Source of the DNA: Vreelandella sedimenti | Lineage (GTDB): Bacteria; Pseudomonadota; Gammaproteobacteria; Pseudomonadales; Halomonadaceae | Reading direction: 5' to 3' | NCBI RefSeq assembly: GCF_013416325.1 | Contig: NZ_JACCGK010000013.1 | Coordinates: forward strand, 62,001-126,000 | DNA length: 64,000 bases | Shown here: in pieces, positions 43,586 to 53,599 of the stretch | Position numbering within the stretch: the stretch's first letter is position 1 | Layout: each line of letters opens with the position of its first letter | Translations under genes and position numbers: made by a program | The notes under the pieces: model-generated | Seen by the model: only the letters and a program-made list of their open reading frames with translations | The model's database searches: none | What the model was told of the DNA's origin: nothing

Positions 43586-44407
43586 TTAACGTGGCACCTG
43601 CCCACCCAACTGTTGGGTTATCTCATCGGCCGTTTGGCGAACCAGCGCTCCCAGGGTGAGTAAGCGAGCTTCCGGGATGCGCGCCACCGGGCCAGACACC
43701 GAGATCGCCGCCAACGGCGTGCCGTGCTCATCAAACACACAGGCGGCCACGCAGTGCAGGCCAATGGCATGTTCTTCACGGTCACAGGCAAAGCCTTGGG
43801 CGCGAATCTGCTCCGTTTCCATTTGCAGTGTATCGGATTGATAGAGCGTATTGGCGGTCACTCTTGCCAACTCGCTGCCATCCAGCAGTTTGGCGCGCTC
43901 ATCATCGGGCATCCACGCCAGCAGCGCTTTACCTACGCCGGAGGCATGCAGCGGCGCGCGGGAACCTAGGCGGGTGATCATGCGCATCATCTGCGGTGAT
44001 TCATGCTGCGCTAAAAAGACCGCCGTGGCCCCATCGCGAATGCCCAAATTAGCGGTCTCGCCGGTCTCCGCGGTTAAACGGCGCAGAAAAGGGCGACTTG
44101 TGGCCACCACGTCGCGGGCCTCAAGAAAGCTATTGCCGATACGGAAGGTTTTGACATCGATTCGCCATAGGCCCTGCTCGTTCTCCTGGGTCACAAACCC
44201 CTGACTCTGCAAGGCTTGCAGCAAGCGGTGGGTGGTAGAGGGCGCCAAATCGGCCATTTCCGCCACATCGGAAAGGGCCAACCCAAGCGGGCTGGCCGCA
44301 AGGTACTCCAACAGCGTTAAGCCACGCACCAACGACTGGCTATGGCCTCCGCTAGCTTTGGCGGTACTCGCCGGACGACCGACCGTCCTGCGTTTGGCTT
44401 CACTCAC
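43586..44407 (-). CDS. IclR-family transcriptional regulator
   Basis: Regulator with an N-terminal winged helix (SLVRGLTLLEYLA to HRLLQALQSQGFV, about 25-80) and a C-terminal GAF-like effector domain (LRRLTAETGETANLGIRDG, IGLHCVAACVFDEHG). The open frame reaches 44431. I chose the GTG at 44405-44407 with TTGGAG 8 nt upstream, giving 273 aa. The target is unknown. The upstream neighbour on the same strand encodes a crotonase-fold protein, 176 bp away, and is a possible target. Confidence 0.88.
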   Translation of the reverse strand: MSEAKRRTVGRPASTAKASGGHSQSLVRGLTLLEYLAASPLGLALSDVAEMADLAPSTTHRLLQALQSQGFVTQENEQGLWRIDVKTFRIGNSFLEARDVVATSRPFLRRLTAETGETANLGIRDGATAVFLAQHESPQMMRMITRLGSRAPLHASGVGKALLAWMPDDERAKLLDGSELARVTANTLYQSDTLQMETEQIRAQGFACDREEHAIGLHCVAACVFDEHGTPLAAISVSGPVARIPEARLLTLGALVRQTADEITQQLGGQVPR

Positions 44408-44583
44408 TTGGCTTTCTCCAAATAGGCACAACTAAAAGACGCTCCCAAAAGCGCTCCTACTACTCACTAAAAGCGCCCTTGCTGACGACGGCTTCCCTAA
44501 AATACAAAGGCGTCAGGATAACGTGACAACATGGCAATTGTCGCGTTTACGGAAACGAATTCCATTGATTCAGCGATGGCACC

Positions 44584-45390
44584 TCAGCGATGATTCCAGC
44601 GCGGTAGCCGCTTGGCTATAAACGCATCGATACCCTCACCCACATCCTCGGCCAACATATTGCAGGCCATGGTTTCCCCGGCAAAGGCGTAGGCTTCCTC
44701 GAGCGGCATGGCAAGCTGGCGAGTAAACATGGCTTTTCCGGTGCGCACGGCGACGGCGCTTTTAGCGCAGATACTGGACGTCAGCTGTTTAATTGCCTCA
44801 TCCAGCGCATCGTCCTCTGCCACGCGGTTAATCAAGCCCCACTCGGTAGCCTGCTCGGCGCTGATAAATTCCCCGGTAAGCAGCATCTCCATGGCGTGTT
44901 TGCGCGCAACGTTTCGGGAAAGTGCTACCGCTGGAGTAGAACAAAACAGGCCAACATTGATACCGGAAACAGCAAAGCGTGCGCTGCGCGCCGCCACCGC
45001 CAGATCACAGCTCGCCACCAGTTGGCAACCCGCGGCAGTAGCGATGCCCTGCACCTTGGCGATGACCGGCACCGGCAAGTGCACAATAGCCTGCATCACT
45101 TCGCTACAGCGGGCAAACAGCGCTTGATAGTAGGCTTTATCGGGGTTGGCACGCATCTGCTTCAGATCATGCCCGGCGCAGAAGGCTTTGCCTTCGGCGG
45201 CAAGTACCACACAGCGCACGCTGCTATCGTCAGCAATATCGGCTAATGCGTCGTGAAGCGCTTCCAGCATGGCTTCCGAGAGCGCATTAAAGCGCTCCGG
45301 TGTGCTCATCGTCAGCGTTGTTACGCCCTGCTGGTCAAAGCGCTGTAGAGGGAAAGCCGTTGAAGATAGAACGTCAGAGGGGATGGGCAT
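44584..45390 (-). CDS. Crotonase-fold protein annotated as enoyl-CoA hydratase, catalytic Glu pair missing
   Basis: Crotonase-superfamily protein, 268 aa, resembling the ECHDC3 type. The oxyanion-hole regions AFCAGHDLKQM and GIATAAGCQLVASCDLA are present. The two glutamates that add water in classical enoyl-CoA hydratase are absent: the first position is Gln (GCQL in place of GCEL) and the second is Gly (SGINVG in place of PEILLG). A true hydratase is therefore unlikely; another CoA-thioester reaction or a binding role is possible. SD AGGA is 7 nt before the ATG. Confidence 0.85.
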   Translation of the reverse strand: MPIPSDVLSSTAFPLQRFDQQGVTTLTMSTPERFNALSEAMLEALHDALADIADDSSVRCVVLAAEGKAFCAGHDLKQMRANPDKAYYQALFARCSEVMQAIVHLPVPVIAKVQGIATAAGCQLVASCDLAVAARSARFAVSGINVGLFCSTPAVALSRNVARKHAMEMLLTGEFISAEQATEWGLINRVAEDDALDEAIKQLTSSICAKSAVAVRTGKAMFTRQLAMPLEEAYAFAGETMACNMLAEDVGEGIDAFIAKRLPRWNHR

Positions 45391-45488
45391 GGTGAAATCC
45401 TGGGTTTGAGTAACACTTTGCCCATCAGTCTAGCGCACAAGTTTTACGTTCGGTTCTTACTTACAAATCTTACCTACAGTGCGCTACT

Positions 45489-46439
45489 TCATTTTTTCAT
45501 TAGGCGAGTGTCGCGGCCTAAGGGGTGCGGCTCGCCGCGCTGTTTGGCTAAATCGATTTGGCGTTGGCGCTCCCGAGCCGCCGCGCGGGTCTTCTCCGGC
45601 AACGAGTCGATGCAGTGAGGGCAGCTAATCCCCGGCTCGTAAGCAGAAGACTGCATATCCTCGGCGGAGATCGGCATGCGGCAAGCGTGGCACTGCTCGA
45701 ACTCGCCTTTGCTTAAGTCGTGGCGAACCGTCACCCGGTTGTCGAACACAAAACACTCACCACGCCACAGCGACTGCTCTTCCGGGACTTTTTCCAGGTA
45801 GTTCAGCACGCCGCCTTTTAAATGGTAGACCTCTTCAAAGCCTTCTTTAAGCATAAAGCTGGAGGCTTTTTCACAGCGGATGCCGCCGGTGCAGAACATG
45901 GCCACTTTCTTATGCTTTTCCGGGTCGTAGTGTTCGCGCACGTACTCGGGAAACTCGCGGAAAGTGGTGGTTTTAGGATCGATTGCCCGCTCAAAGCTGC
46001 CAATCGCCACTTCGTAATCATTGCGGGTATCGATCACCAGTACTTCCGGGTCGGCAATGATGTCGTTCCAGTTTTCCGGCTCGACGTAAGTGCCCACAGT
46101 ATCGTTAGGGTCGATATCAGGCACGCCGAGGGTGACGATCTCTTTTTTGAGTTTGACCTTGGTGCGATAGAACGGCGTTTCGTCACAATAAGACTCTTTG
46201 TGATCAATATCGGCCAAACGTGGGTCGGCGGTGAGCCAAGCCAGCAATCCATCAATGCCCTCGCGGCTGCCCGCCACCGTGCCGTTAATGCCCTCTTTAG
46301 CAAGCAGCAAAGTGCCCTTTACGTCGTTATCGAGCATGGTTTGGCGCAGCGGCTCGCGCAACGCTTCGAAGTCGTTCAGGGTGACAAATTTGTACAGCGC
46401 TGCGACCACAATGGGCGGCGTTTGAATGGGTACTGACAT
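45489..46439 (-). CDS. trhO: tRNA uridine(34) hydroxylase TrhO (rhodanese domain)
   Basis: YceA/TrhO-family enzyme that hydroxylates U34 of certain tRNAs with oxygen, 316 aa. An N-terminal acylphosphatase-like part ([17 protein letters not shown]) precedes a rhodanese domain, in which [17 protein letters not shown] carries the active Cys near 180. A C-terminal zinc-ribbon-like segment has four Cys (QCHAC and SCPHC). The open frame extends to 46538; I chose the ATG at 46437-46439 with TGGAG 6 nt upstream. It is monocistronic. Confidence 0.92.
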   Translation of the reverse strand: MSVPIQTPPIVVAALYKFVTLNDFEALREPLRQTMLDNDVKGTLLLAKEGINGTVAGSREGIDGLLAWLTADPRLADIDHKESYCDETPFYRTKVKLKKEIVTLGVPDIDPNDTVGTYVEPENWNDIIADPEVLVIDTRNDYEVAIGSFERAIDPKTTTFREFPEYVREHYDPEKHKKVAMFCTGGIRCEKASSFMLKEGFEEVYHLKGGVLNYLEKVPEEQSLWRGECFVFDNRVTVRHDLSKGEFEQCHACRMPISAEDMQSSAYEPGISCPHCIDSLPEKTRAAARERQRQIDLAKQRGEPHPLGRDTRLMKK

Positions 46440-46650
46440 GTAAAGCTCCAGGTAGTCACCCTCGCAAAGGGCGGACCGGGTTAGAAGAGGCCAGGATTTT
46501 ACTCGAAAGCTAACCAAAAGTTTAGCGCTGGCAATCACATTTAATACATCGATTTATTCGACAGGAACGTGCAGAAAGCTTCACCCCACGGGGCGTCAGC
46601 AAGGCTGTATATTGTCATTATTCAATCTCACGCAACCTGCGGAGCACACC

Positions 46651-47340
46651 ATGATTATTCGTCGTTCAAACGAGCGCGGCTACGCCGACCACGGCTGGTT
46701 ACGCTCACTCCATACCTTTTCATTTGCCAACTACGTTGACCGCAACCATATGGGGTTCCGCGCTCTGCGCGTGATCAATGAAGACCGCGTAGCGGGCGGC
46801 CATGGTTTTGGCGCCCATCCTCACCGGGATATGGAGATTATCTCCTATGTGCTTGAAGGTGAAATGGAGCACAAAGACAACATGGGCAATGGCGAGGTAA
46901 TGCGCCCGGGCGATGTGCAGCGCATGTCGGCAGGCACCGGGGTGCTGCACAGCGAGTTCAATCACTCCAAGGAGAACGGGCTGCACTTCCTGCAGATCTG
47001 GATTGAACCCAAGCAGCTCGGCATTAAACCCAGCTATGAGCATAAGGCTTTTCCTAGCGCTGAGCGTCAAGGGCAATGGCGTTTAGTGGCTTCTGAAGAA
47101 GGCCGCGACGGGTCTGTGAGCATCAACCAGGATGTGAACCTTTACGCGGGTTTGTTTAGCGCTGGCGAACAGGCCACAACGCCGCCTTCGCGCTACGCTT
47201 GGCTGCATGTGGTGAACGGCGAAATGGAGGTCAACGGTGAGACGTTGAGCGCAGGCGACGCCGCGGCGTTCCAACCGGATGAGGCGATTAACCTTACCGG
47301 CAAGGAAGCAGGCGAAGTGCTGTTGTTTGATCTTGCTTAA
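46651..47340 (+). CDS. Pirin-family protein (YhhW/quercetinase-like)
   Basis: Bicupin of the pirin family, 229 aa. The N-terminal cupin retains the metal ligands H56 and H58 (GAHPHRDME), H100 and E102 (VLHSEFNH), as in E. coli YhhW with quercetin dioxygenase activity. The C-terminal cupin lacks ligands. I chose the ATG at 46651 because CGGAG lies 6 nt before it; an upstream in-frame start at 46612 has no SD. The natural substrate is unknown. A terminator follows. Confidence 0.9.
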   Translation: MIIRRSNERGYADHGWLRSLHTFSFANYVDRNHMGFRALRVINEDRVAGGHGFGAHPHRDMEIISYVLEGEMEHKDNMGNGEVMRPGDVQRMSAGTGVLHSEFNHSKENGLHFLQIWIEPKQLGIKPSYEHKAFPSAERQGQWRLVASEEGRDGSVSINQDVNLYAGLFSAGEQATTPPSRYAWLHVVNGEMEVNGETLSAGDAAAFQPDEAINLTGKEAGEVLLFDLA

Positions 47341-47370
47341 ATACCGAACCCACTAAACTGCCCAAATCGA

Positions 47371-47400
47371 AACGGCGCCTCGCAAGAGGCGCCGTTTTTA
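47371..47400. terminator. Terminator between the pirin gene and serA
   Basis: AACGGCGCCTC (47371-47381) and GAGGCGCCGTT (47386-47396) form a perfect 11-bp stem with loop GCAA, followed by TTTA on the + strand. The opposite flank TCGAAA gives only a weak minus-strand T-run. Confidence 0.75.
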
Positions 47401-47425
47401 CAGCCAACTTATTTAACCAATTGCG

Positions 47426-48670
47426 TTAGCTATTTTGCGCCGAGTAGAGCGCACGAATTTTCAGCGTGTGATCCACTTGCTTCAATGCTTCCAGCGCCTG
47501 GGGGCCGTAGGCTTTATCTACATCAATGACCACATAACCGACTTTTTCATTGGTCTGCAGGTATTGACCGGAGATGTTGATATCGTTTTCAGACAGCACG
47601 CGGTTAATCTGCGACAGCACGCCCGGTACGTTATCGTGAATATGCAGCAAACGGTGCTTGTCCGGGTGAGCGGGCAGCGCCACCTCGGGGAAGTTGACCG
47701 AGGTCACGGTGGTGCCATTATCAGAGTAAGTAATCAGCTTTTCTGACACTTCGATACCGATATTCTCCTGAGCTTCCAGGGTAGAGCCACCGATATGCGG
47801 GGTCAGAATCACGTTTTCCAATCCGCGTAGCGGGCTCTCAAACTCTTCATCGTTGCCTTTCGGCTCTACCGGGAAGACGTCAATCGCCGCGCCGTTGAGA
47901 TTGCCCGCTTTAAGCGCTTCAGCAAGCGGTTCGATTTCAACGACGCTACCGCGGGAGGCGTTGATAAAGATCGCGCCAGGCTTCATGGCAGCGATCTCTT
48001 TTGCGCCGATCATCCAGCGGGTAGAGGCAAGGTCAGGCACGTGCAGGCTAATGACATCGGAACGACCCAGCAGCTCTTCAAGGCTTGCTACCTGGTTTGC
48101 ATTACCCATACCCAGCTTGGCGATGACATCATAGTAAATGACGTTAAAGCCCAGCGATTCGGCCAGCACCGAAAGTTGCGCACCAATGCTGCCGTAGCCA
48201 ACGATACCCAGCGTTTTACCGCGCGCTTCGTGGGAGTTCTTCGCTGACTTCAGCCAGCCACCCTGGTGAGCGCGGGCGTTTTTCTCTGGAATACCACGCA
48301 GTAGCATAATCGCTTCTGCCAGCACCAGTTCTGCCACCGAACGGGTATTGGAGTACGGCGCGTTAAATACCGCGATACCGCGGGTAAGGGCAGCGGTTAA
48401 ATCGACCTGATTGGTGCCGATACAGAAACAGCCAACGCCGACTAGCTTCTCCGCCGCCTCGAACACGCGCTCCGTTAACTGGGTGCGGGAACGAATACCA
48501 ATGAAGTGAACATCGCAGATCTTTTCGATCAGCGCATCCTCATCAAGGGACGTCGGCAGGTGCTCAATATTCGCGTACCCTGACGTGTGAAAATTGTCCA
48601 CCGCACTTTGGTGGACGCCCTCGAGTAGCAGGATCTTGATCTTGCTCTTTTCCAGGGACGTTTTGGCCAT
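47426..48670 (-). CDS. serA: D-3-phosphoglycerate dehydrogenase
   Basis: First enzyme of serine biosynthesis, oxidising 3-phosphoglycerate with NAD, 414 aa. The start MAKTSLEKSKIKILLLEGVH and GCFCIGTNQVDL match the E. coli enzyme closely. The NAD-binding motif GIVGYGSIGAQL is near 155-166. Catalytic residues lie in INASRGSVV (Arg), the Glu-containing AIDVFPVEP and TPHIGGST (His). A C-terminal ACT domain (HIHDNVPGVLSQINRVL, near 342-358) is where serine would inhibit. The frame opens ten codons earlier at 48700; the ATG at 48668-48670 matches the family start. Confidence 0.97.
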   Translation of the reverse strand: MAKTSLEKSKIKILLLEGVHQSAVDNFHTSGYANIEHLPTSLDEDALIEKICDVHFIGIRSRTQLTERVFEAAEKLVGVGCFCIGTNQVDLTAALTRGIAVFNAPYSNTRSVAELVLAEAIMLLRGIPEKNARAHQGGWLKSAKNSHEARGKTLGIVGYGSIGAQLSVLAESLGFNVIYYDVIAKLGMGNANQVASLEELLGRSDVISLHVPDLASTRWMIGAKEIAAMKPGAIFINASRGSVVEIEPLAEALKAGNLNGAAIDVFPVEPKGNDEEFESPLRGLENVILTPHIGGSTLEAQENIGIEVSEKLITYSDNGTTVTSVNFPEVALPAHPDKHRLLHIHDNVPGVLSQINRVLSENDINISGQYLQTNEKVGYVVIDVDKAYGPQALEALKQVDHTLKIRALYSAQNS

Positions 48671-48860
48671 GGCTGAATCAACCTCTATGGTCGGCGGCAT
48701 GCGCCGTGTATCGGTTCACGGGAGGCGCATATCGTAGCACAGCCCGCATCGTTCAGGCCGGGTGTGAATGATGAAAAGTCTGCGTGGTGACAATGAATGG
48801 ATCGCAAGTCGCGCAACAAGCTGTATTGAAGAGGGCAGACGCCGCCCCCCAGCCTCGGTG

Positions 48861-48866
48861 TATACT
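48861..48866 (+). promoter_or_regulatory. -10 box of the xseB-ispA-dxs operon
   Basis: TATACT, 5 of 6 to the sigma-70 -10, stands 41 bp before the xseB start. No good -35 lies at normal spacing, so confidence is modest. Confidence 0.4.
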
Positions 48867-48907
48867 GTGGGCTTATTTTAAAAATACCGGTTTACAGGCA
48901 CCCCCCA

Positions 48908-49198
48908 ATGAGTGACACGACATCACCCCCACAGGACTTTGCCGCGACGGTTGAGCAACTCGAAACCATCGTTGAACGTCTCGAGTCAGGCGAGCTCTCA
49001 TTGGAAGATGCACTGACCGCGTTTGAACAGGGCGTGCGACTGACCCGCGATGCCCAGCAGCGCCTGGATAGCGCCGAACTCAAGGTGCGGGCGCTGAGTG
49101 AAGATAGCGAAGGGCATTTAAACGTAACGCCCTTTACTGGCCCCGACGACCCTAAGGATGCGGCCGAGGATGAGAGCAAGGAGACGCCCCCATGGTAG
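48908..49198 (+). CDS. xseB: Exodeoxyribonuclease VII small subunit
   Basis: Small subunit that activates the XseA nuclease, 96 aa including an acidic tail. The core [26 protein letters not shown] (in parts, near 12-37) and [19 protein letters not shown] (near 39-57) are the helical hairpin of XseB. The tail after residue 70 is longer and more acidic than in E. coli (80 aa). Gene order xseB-ispA-dxs is the common gammaproteobacterial one; it overlaps ispA by 7 bp. Confidence 0.95.
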   Translation: MSDTTSPPQDFAATVEQLETIVERLESGELSLEDALTAFEQGVRLTRDAQQRLDSAELKVRALSEDSEGHLNVTPFTGPDDPKDAAEDESKETPPW

Positions 49199-50085
49199 CC
49201 ATGCAGCCTAGCCAGCTTGCCACCCTGCGTCAGACCAGCAATGCCCGCGTAGATGCTACCCTAGCGGCGCTGTTTGATAACCGCCCAGCGGTGGCGCCAC
49301 GCCTTGAGGCGGCAATGCGCCATGGCCTGCTGGCCGGTGGCAAACGCCTGCGACCGCTACTGGTGTATATGGCTGGTCAGGCACTTGGTGCTAAAGACGA
49401 TGCCCTGGACGCCCCCGCAGCGGCCATTGAGCTAATCCACGCCTACTCGTTGATCCATGATGATCTTCCGGCCATGGATGACGACGACCTACGTCGTGGT
49501 CAGCCCACGGTGCATAAAGCCTTTGATGAAGCGAGTGCGATTCTGGCCGGAGACGCCCTGCAGGCGCTGGCCTTCGAAGTGCTGGCCAGCAATGCGCACC
49601 CGCGGCTGGGCCATTTGGTGCACACCCTGGCCTCCGCCTCTGGCCGTGATGGCATGGTGGCGGGGCAGGCGCTGGATTTAGACGCCGTCGGCGATCACCC
49701 AGATGTCGATGCCCTGGCCCATATGCACGCCCATAAAACCGGCGCACTGATCGTCGCTGCAGTGCGTTTGGGCGGCCTGGTAGCCGTCGACGACGATGAC
49801 CCGCGCTTAGACGCGCTTACTCGCTACGCCCGCGCCATTGGTCTAGCCTTTCAGATTCACGACGACATCCTGGATGTGACCGGCGACACCGTTACCCTAG
49901 GCAAAACGTCAGGCGCCGATGCCGCACGCGCCAAGCCCACCTACCCCAGCCTGCTGGGGTTAGCGGGTGCTCAACGCAAAGCGCACAGCCTGATTGACGA
50001 GGCCATTGCCGCGCTCGCCCCATTAGGCGAGCGTGCTGCACCGTTGGCCGACTTAGCCCACTACATGATCGAGCGCGACCACTAA
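49192..50085 (+). CDS. ispA: Farnesyl diphosphate synthase
   Basis: Polyprenyl synthase making farnesyl-PP from IPP and DMAPP/GPP, 297 aa. [14 protein letters not shown] is near 47-60, the first Asp-rich motif [14 protein letters not shown] near 88-101, and the second DDILD near 224-228 ([10 protein letters not shown]). [16 protein letters not shown] precedes the first motif, as is typical of the class. AAGGAG lies 8 nt before the ATG at 49192; a second ATG at 49201 is possible. It is coupled to dxs downstream (2-bp gap). Confidence 0.96.
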   Translation: MVAMQPSQLATLRQTSNARVDATLAALFDNRPAVAPRLEAAMRHGLLAGGKRLRPLLVYMAGQALGAKDDALDAPAAAIELIHAYSLIHDDLPAMDDDDLRRGQPTVHKAFDEASAILAGDALQALAFEVLASNAHPRLGHLVHTLASASGRDGMVAGQALDLDAVGDHPDVDALAHMHAHKTGALIVAAVRLGGLVAVDDDDPRLDALTRYARAIGLAFQIHDDILDVTGDTVTLGKTSGADAARAKPTYPSLLGLAGAQRKAHSLIDEAIAALAPLGERAAPLADLAHYMIERDH

Positions 50086-50087
50086 AG

Positions 50088-52013
50088 ATGCCCATGAAGC
50101 TGTTCGACGAAATCCCCCGCGAGCGCCCAACGACGCCGCTGCTCGACTCCTTTGACCACCCCGCTGCGCTGCGGGCCATGAATGCCTCCCAGCTCGCCCA
50201 ACTGGCCGACGAGCTACGCGCCTACCTACTCTATAGCGTGGGTGTTTCCGGCGGTCACTTTGGCGCTGGGCTCGGCGTGGTTGAGCTGAGCGTTGCCCTG
50301 CACCATATCTACCAAACGCCCCATGACCGACTGGTGTGGGACGTAGGCCATCAGGCCTACCCACACAAGATTCTCACCGGCCGACGCGAGGCAATGCTGA
50401 GTATTCGCCAGCACGGCGGTTTGGCGGCATTTCCACGCCGCGCCGAGTCCGAGTACGACACCTTTGGCGTCGGCCACTCCAGCACGTCGATTTCGGCGGC
50501 ATTGGGTATGGCACTGGCAGCGAAGGCACAGGGCGATAAGCGTCGTGTTTGCGCGATTATTGGCGACGGTGCACTGACCGCCGGCATGGCCTTTGAAGCC
50601 CTCGCCCACGCTGGCCACGTGGATGCCAATCTATTGGTAGTGCTCAACGACAACGAGATGTCGATCTCTGAAAACGTCGGTGGCATGGCGACCTACCTAG
50701 CCCGGGTGCTCTCCAGCAAGCCCTACCTAAAAATACGCGAAGAGAGCAAAAAAGTGCTTTCGCACCTGCCAGGCGCCCTGGAACTTGCCCGGCGCACCGA
50801 AGAGCATATGAAAGGCATGGTCAGCCCCGCCACGCTGTTTGAAGAGATGGGTTTTAACTACGTAGGCCCCATTGATGGCCATGACCTCGACGCGTTAACC
50901 CATACGATCGAAAACCTGCGCGACCTCGACGGTCCGCAGTTTCTGCATATCAAAACGGTGAAAGGCAAAGGTTTTCTGCCCGCCGAAGCGGATCAGATTG
51001 GCTACCACGCTATTACTAAGCTGGAAAAACCCGAAACGTTAGCCAACGCGACTACGGTCAAGAAACCGGAGGTTACCCCGCCACCAGCGAAGAAAAAATA
51101 CTGCAATGTGTTCGGCGACTGGCTGTGCGATATGGCGGCAAGCGACAAGCGCCTAATGGGCATTACCCCCGCCATGCGCGAAGGCTCCGACCTGATTCGC
51201 TTCTCCAAAGAGTACCCTCAGCGCTATTTCGATGTGGCGATTGCCGAGCAGCATGCGGTAACGCTCGCGGCGGGTATGGCCTGCGAAGGCATGAAACCCG
51301 TGGTGGCGATTTACTCCACCTTTATGCAGCGCGGTTACGACCAGTTGATTCATGATGTTGCCGTGCAGAACCTGGATGTCACCTTTGCTATTGATCGCGC
51401 TGGCTTGGTAGGCGAAGACGGCCCCACGCACCACGGCAGCATGGATCTCTCCTTTCTGCGCTGTGTGCCCGGCATGGTGATTCTGGCTCCGGCTGATGAA
51501 GCCGAGTGCCGCACCATGCTCAGTGCCGCCTATCACCACCCTGGCCCTGCTGCGGTGCGCTACCCCCGTGGCACCGGCCCAGGTGCGGACATTGCCACGC
51601 ACCTTGAACCACTCGCCATTGGCAAAGCGGAAGTGCGCCGCCATGCCGACAACGATGGTGTGCGTATTGCGCTGCTCGCCTTTGGCAGCCTCAACAGCGC
51701 CGCAACTGAAGTCGCCGAACGACTCAATGCAACCCATATCAATATGCGCTCCATCAAACCGCTGGATCGCGATGCGGTGCTGCACGCAGCTGACGAGCAC
51801 GAACTATTGGTGACCTTGGAAGAAAACGTGGTTGCCGGTGGCGCAGGTAGCGCCGTGAATGAGCTGCTCCACGCCGAAGGTGTTCAGGTGGAAGTGCTCA
51901 ACCTAGGTCTACCGGACGCCTTTGTAGAACACGGCACTCCCGCGCAGCTGCTTGCCGACTGCCACCTGGATATCGAAGGCATTGAGCAGGCTATTCGCGC
52001 TCGACTGCCATAA
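50088..52013 (+). CDS. dxs: 1-deoxy-D-xylulose-5-phosphate synthase
   Basis: Thiamin-diphosphate enzyme condensing pyruvate and glyceraldehyde 3-phosphate, the first step of the MEP isoprenoid route, 641 aa. [14 protein letters not shown] is near 56-69 and [14 protein letters not shown] near 86-99. [13 protein letters not shown] is the thiamin-PP motif, and [13 protein letters not shown] follows. The central pyrimidine domain has [17 protein letters not shown] with the catalytic Glu. [18 protein letters not shown] lies in the C-terminal domain. It forms an isoprenoid pair with ispA. Confidence 0.97.
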   Translation: MPMKLFDEIPRERPTTPLLDSFDHPAALRAMNASQLAQLADELRAYLLYSVGVSGGHFGAGLGVVELSVALHHIYQTPHDRLVWDVGHQAYPHKILTGRREAMLSIRQHGGLAAFPRRAESEYDTFGVGHSSTSISAALGMALAAKAQGDKRRVCAIIGDGALTAGMAFEALAHAGHVDANLLVVLNDNEMSISENVGGMATYLARVLSSKPYLKIREESKKVLSHLPGALELARRTEEHMKGMVSPATLFEEMGFNYVGPIDGHDLDALTHTIENLRDLDGPQFLHIKTVKGKGFLPAEADQIGYHAITKLEKPETLANATTVKKPEVTPPPAKKKYCNVFGDWLCDMAASDKRLMGITPAMREGSDLIRFSKEYPQRYFDVAIAEQHAVTLAAGMACEGMKPVVAIYSTFMQRGYDQLIHDVAVQNLDVTFAIDRAGLVGEDGPTHHGSMDLSFLRCVPGMVILAPADEAECRTMLSAAYHHPGPAAVRYPRGTGPGADIATHLEPLAIGKAEVRRHADNDGVRIALLAFGSLNSAATEVAERLNATHINMRSIKPLDRDAVLHAADEHELLVTLEENVVAGGAGSAVNELLHAEGVQVEVLNLGLPDAFVEHGTPAQLLADCHLDIEGIEQAIRARLP

Positions 52014-52045
52014 GCCATTATTTTTTAAATTACTTTGAGACTAAT

Positions 52046-52810
52046 ATGCTATTTCTAATTATTATTTTCGCCTTGATTGGCCTTGCGTTTGGAGGCCCGG
52101 TGGGTCTGCTGATTGGCGGTGGCCTGGGCTGGTGGCTAGGCAAGCGCCTTACCCGTCGCCTGAATATCGCGCGGATGCGCATTCAGGAAGGCTTTTTGGA
52201 GTCGATCTTCTCGGTGATGGGCTGCCTATGCCAAGCCGACGGCAAAGTGACCGAAGGCGAGCTGGACATTGCCGAGAAACTGTTTGACCAGATGCACCTC
52301 CAGGGCGAACAGCGCGCCAAGGCCCGAGCCGCCTTTGAGCGTGGTCGCGCCGATGACTTCGATCTAAACGCCGAGTTGGCCGCCGTTAACCGCTTAACCC
52401 AGCGCCAGCCGGTACTGCGCCAGGTATTTATCCAGGTTCAGCTTTCTGCTATCGCCGCAGATGGCGTTCTTCACCCCGCCGAGCACGAGATGATTCTACG
52501 CGTCGCCCGGAGCGTAGGCTGCAGCGACGCCGAAGTTCAGCAGATCGAAGCGATGTTGCACGGCGCGGCCGCGAACTCTCAGGGCGCCAGCGAAGAGGCT
52601 CTCAAGGACGCTTACCGCGTATTGGGGGTTTCTGATGACGCCAGCGATGCTGAAATCAAAAAAGCCTACCGTCGTCTGATGAGCCAAAACCACCCGGACA
52701 AACTGGCCGGCAAAGGCTTGCCCGAGAGCATGCGTGATATCGCACAGGCACGCACCAGCGAAATCGGCAATGCCTACGAGCGGATCCGCGAGGCGAGGGG
52801 GAGCGCGTAG
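52046..52810 (+). CDS. DjlA-like membrane-anchored DnaJ-domain protein
   Basis: 254 aa. An N-terminal glycine-zipper membrane segment lies at about 2-32, followed by a TerB-like helical domain (FLESIFSVMGCLCQADGKVTEGEL in parts, near 50-73, then VQLSAIAADGVLHPAEHEMI). The C-terminal J domain, from about 187, contains the HPD motif (MSQNHPDKLAG near 210-220). This is the DjlA layout: a DnaK co-chaperone at the inner membrane, linked in E. coli to envelope stress and capsule. It starts 32 bp after dxs and may be co-transcribed. Confidence 0.92.
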   Translation: MLFLIIIFALIGLAFGGPVGLLIGGGLGWWLGKRLTRRLNIARMRIQEGFLESIFSVMGCLCQADGKVTEGELDIAEKLFDQMHLQGEQRAKARAAFERGRADDFDLNAELAAVNRLTQRQPVLRQVFIQVQLSAIAADGVLHPAEHEMILRVARSVGCSDAEVQQIEAMLHGAAANSQGASEEALKDAYRVLGVSDDASDAEIKKAYRRLMSQNHPDKLAGKGLPESMRDIAQARTSEIGNAYERIREARGSA

Positions 52811-52901
52811 AGGTAGCTCTTATAGAGAGCGTTTAGATAATCGACAGCGTCGCTAACGCCCGCTAGATTGAAGAACCGATTATTATCGCCAGGAGTACGC
52901 C

Positions 52902-53525
52902 ATGATCACGCTGTACAGTTTTCCCCAATCCCGCTCACTACGAGCAGCGTGGACGCTTGAAGAGTTAAGCCTAGAGTATCAGTGCCAGCATGTGGCACTG
53001 GATAAAGGCGAGGGGCAAACAGCCGAGCATTTGGCGCGCCATCCAGATGGCAAGGTGCCAGTTCTTGAAGATGGAGAAGTATCGCTATTTGAATCAGTGC
53101 CGATTTGCCGTTATCTAGCGGAACAGTATGGCGATGGCACCCTACTACCCAGTAACCCTGCCGCTCGCGCTCAGGTCGACCAGTGGCTCAGCTTTATTAT
53201 CACGGAAATGGAGCAGCCATTGTGGAATCAGGCCAAGCATAAGTTTGCCCTGCCCACAGATAAGCGCGTTCCCGCTATTTTGCCGGTCTGCGCATGGGAG
53301 TTTCAGCGTGCGCTAAGCGCGCTAGAGCGCCGCTACAACGGGCAAGAAAACTTGGTGGGTAACACCTTTACCCTTGCGGATCTGTTTTTAACCCATACCT
53401 TATCGTGGGCAGTCAACATGAAGCACCGTTTACCCGAACCGCTAATGGCCTATCGCGAACGCCATATTCAGCGCGCCGCGATGGCTAGAGCAATCGAAAA
53501 ACAGCAAGCAGCAGCAGAGAGTTAA
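52902..53525 (+). CDS. Glutathione S-transferase family protein
   Basis: 207-aa cytosolic GST-fold protein. The thioredoxin-like N-terminal domain begins ITLYSFPQSRSLRAAWTLEEL. The cis-Pro and Ser of the glutathione site are in GKVPVLEDGEVSLFESVPICRY (in parts, near 50-71). An all-helical C-terminal domain contains NTFTLADLFLTHTLSW, including the N-capping box Asp. The catalytic Ser is probably S11 or S13. The substrate is unknown. AGGAG lies upstream of the ATG; a terminator follows. Confidence 0.88.
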   Translation: MITLYSFPQSRSLRAAWTLEELSLEYQCQHVALDKGEGQTAEHLARHPDGKVPVLEDGEVSLFESVPICRYLAEQYGDGTLLPSNPAARAQVDQWLSFIITEMEQPLWNQAKHKFALPTDKRVPAILPVCAWEFQRALSALERRYNGQENLVGNTFTLADLFLTHTLSWAVNMKHRLPEPLMAYRERHIQRAAMARAIEKQQAAAES

Positions 53526-53544
53526 TCAACATCTAAACGCTTTC

Positions 53545-53582
53545 AAAACCGTTGCTGGCAGGTATGTGGCAACGGTTTTTTT
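53545..53582. terminator. Terminator between the GST gene and cheZ
   Basis: AAAACCGTTGC (53545-53555) and GCAACGGTTTT (53569-53579) form a perfect 11-bp stem with a 13-nt loop; the T-run continues to 53582. The A-run on the left side allows use from both strands. Confidence 0.85.
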
Positions 53583-53599
53583 AACGAGTCTGGCTTTGC

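Noticed and set aside
44432-44583. Short AAAAGCGCYCC-like direct repeats between the IclR and crotonase genes
   Set aside because: Copies are short and irregular; they do not exceed what I would expect by chance.
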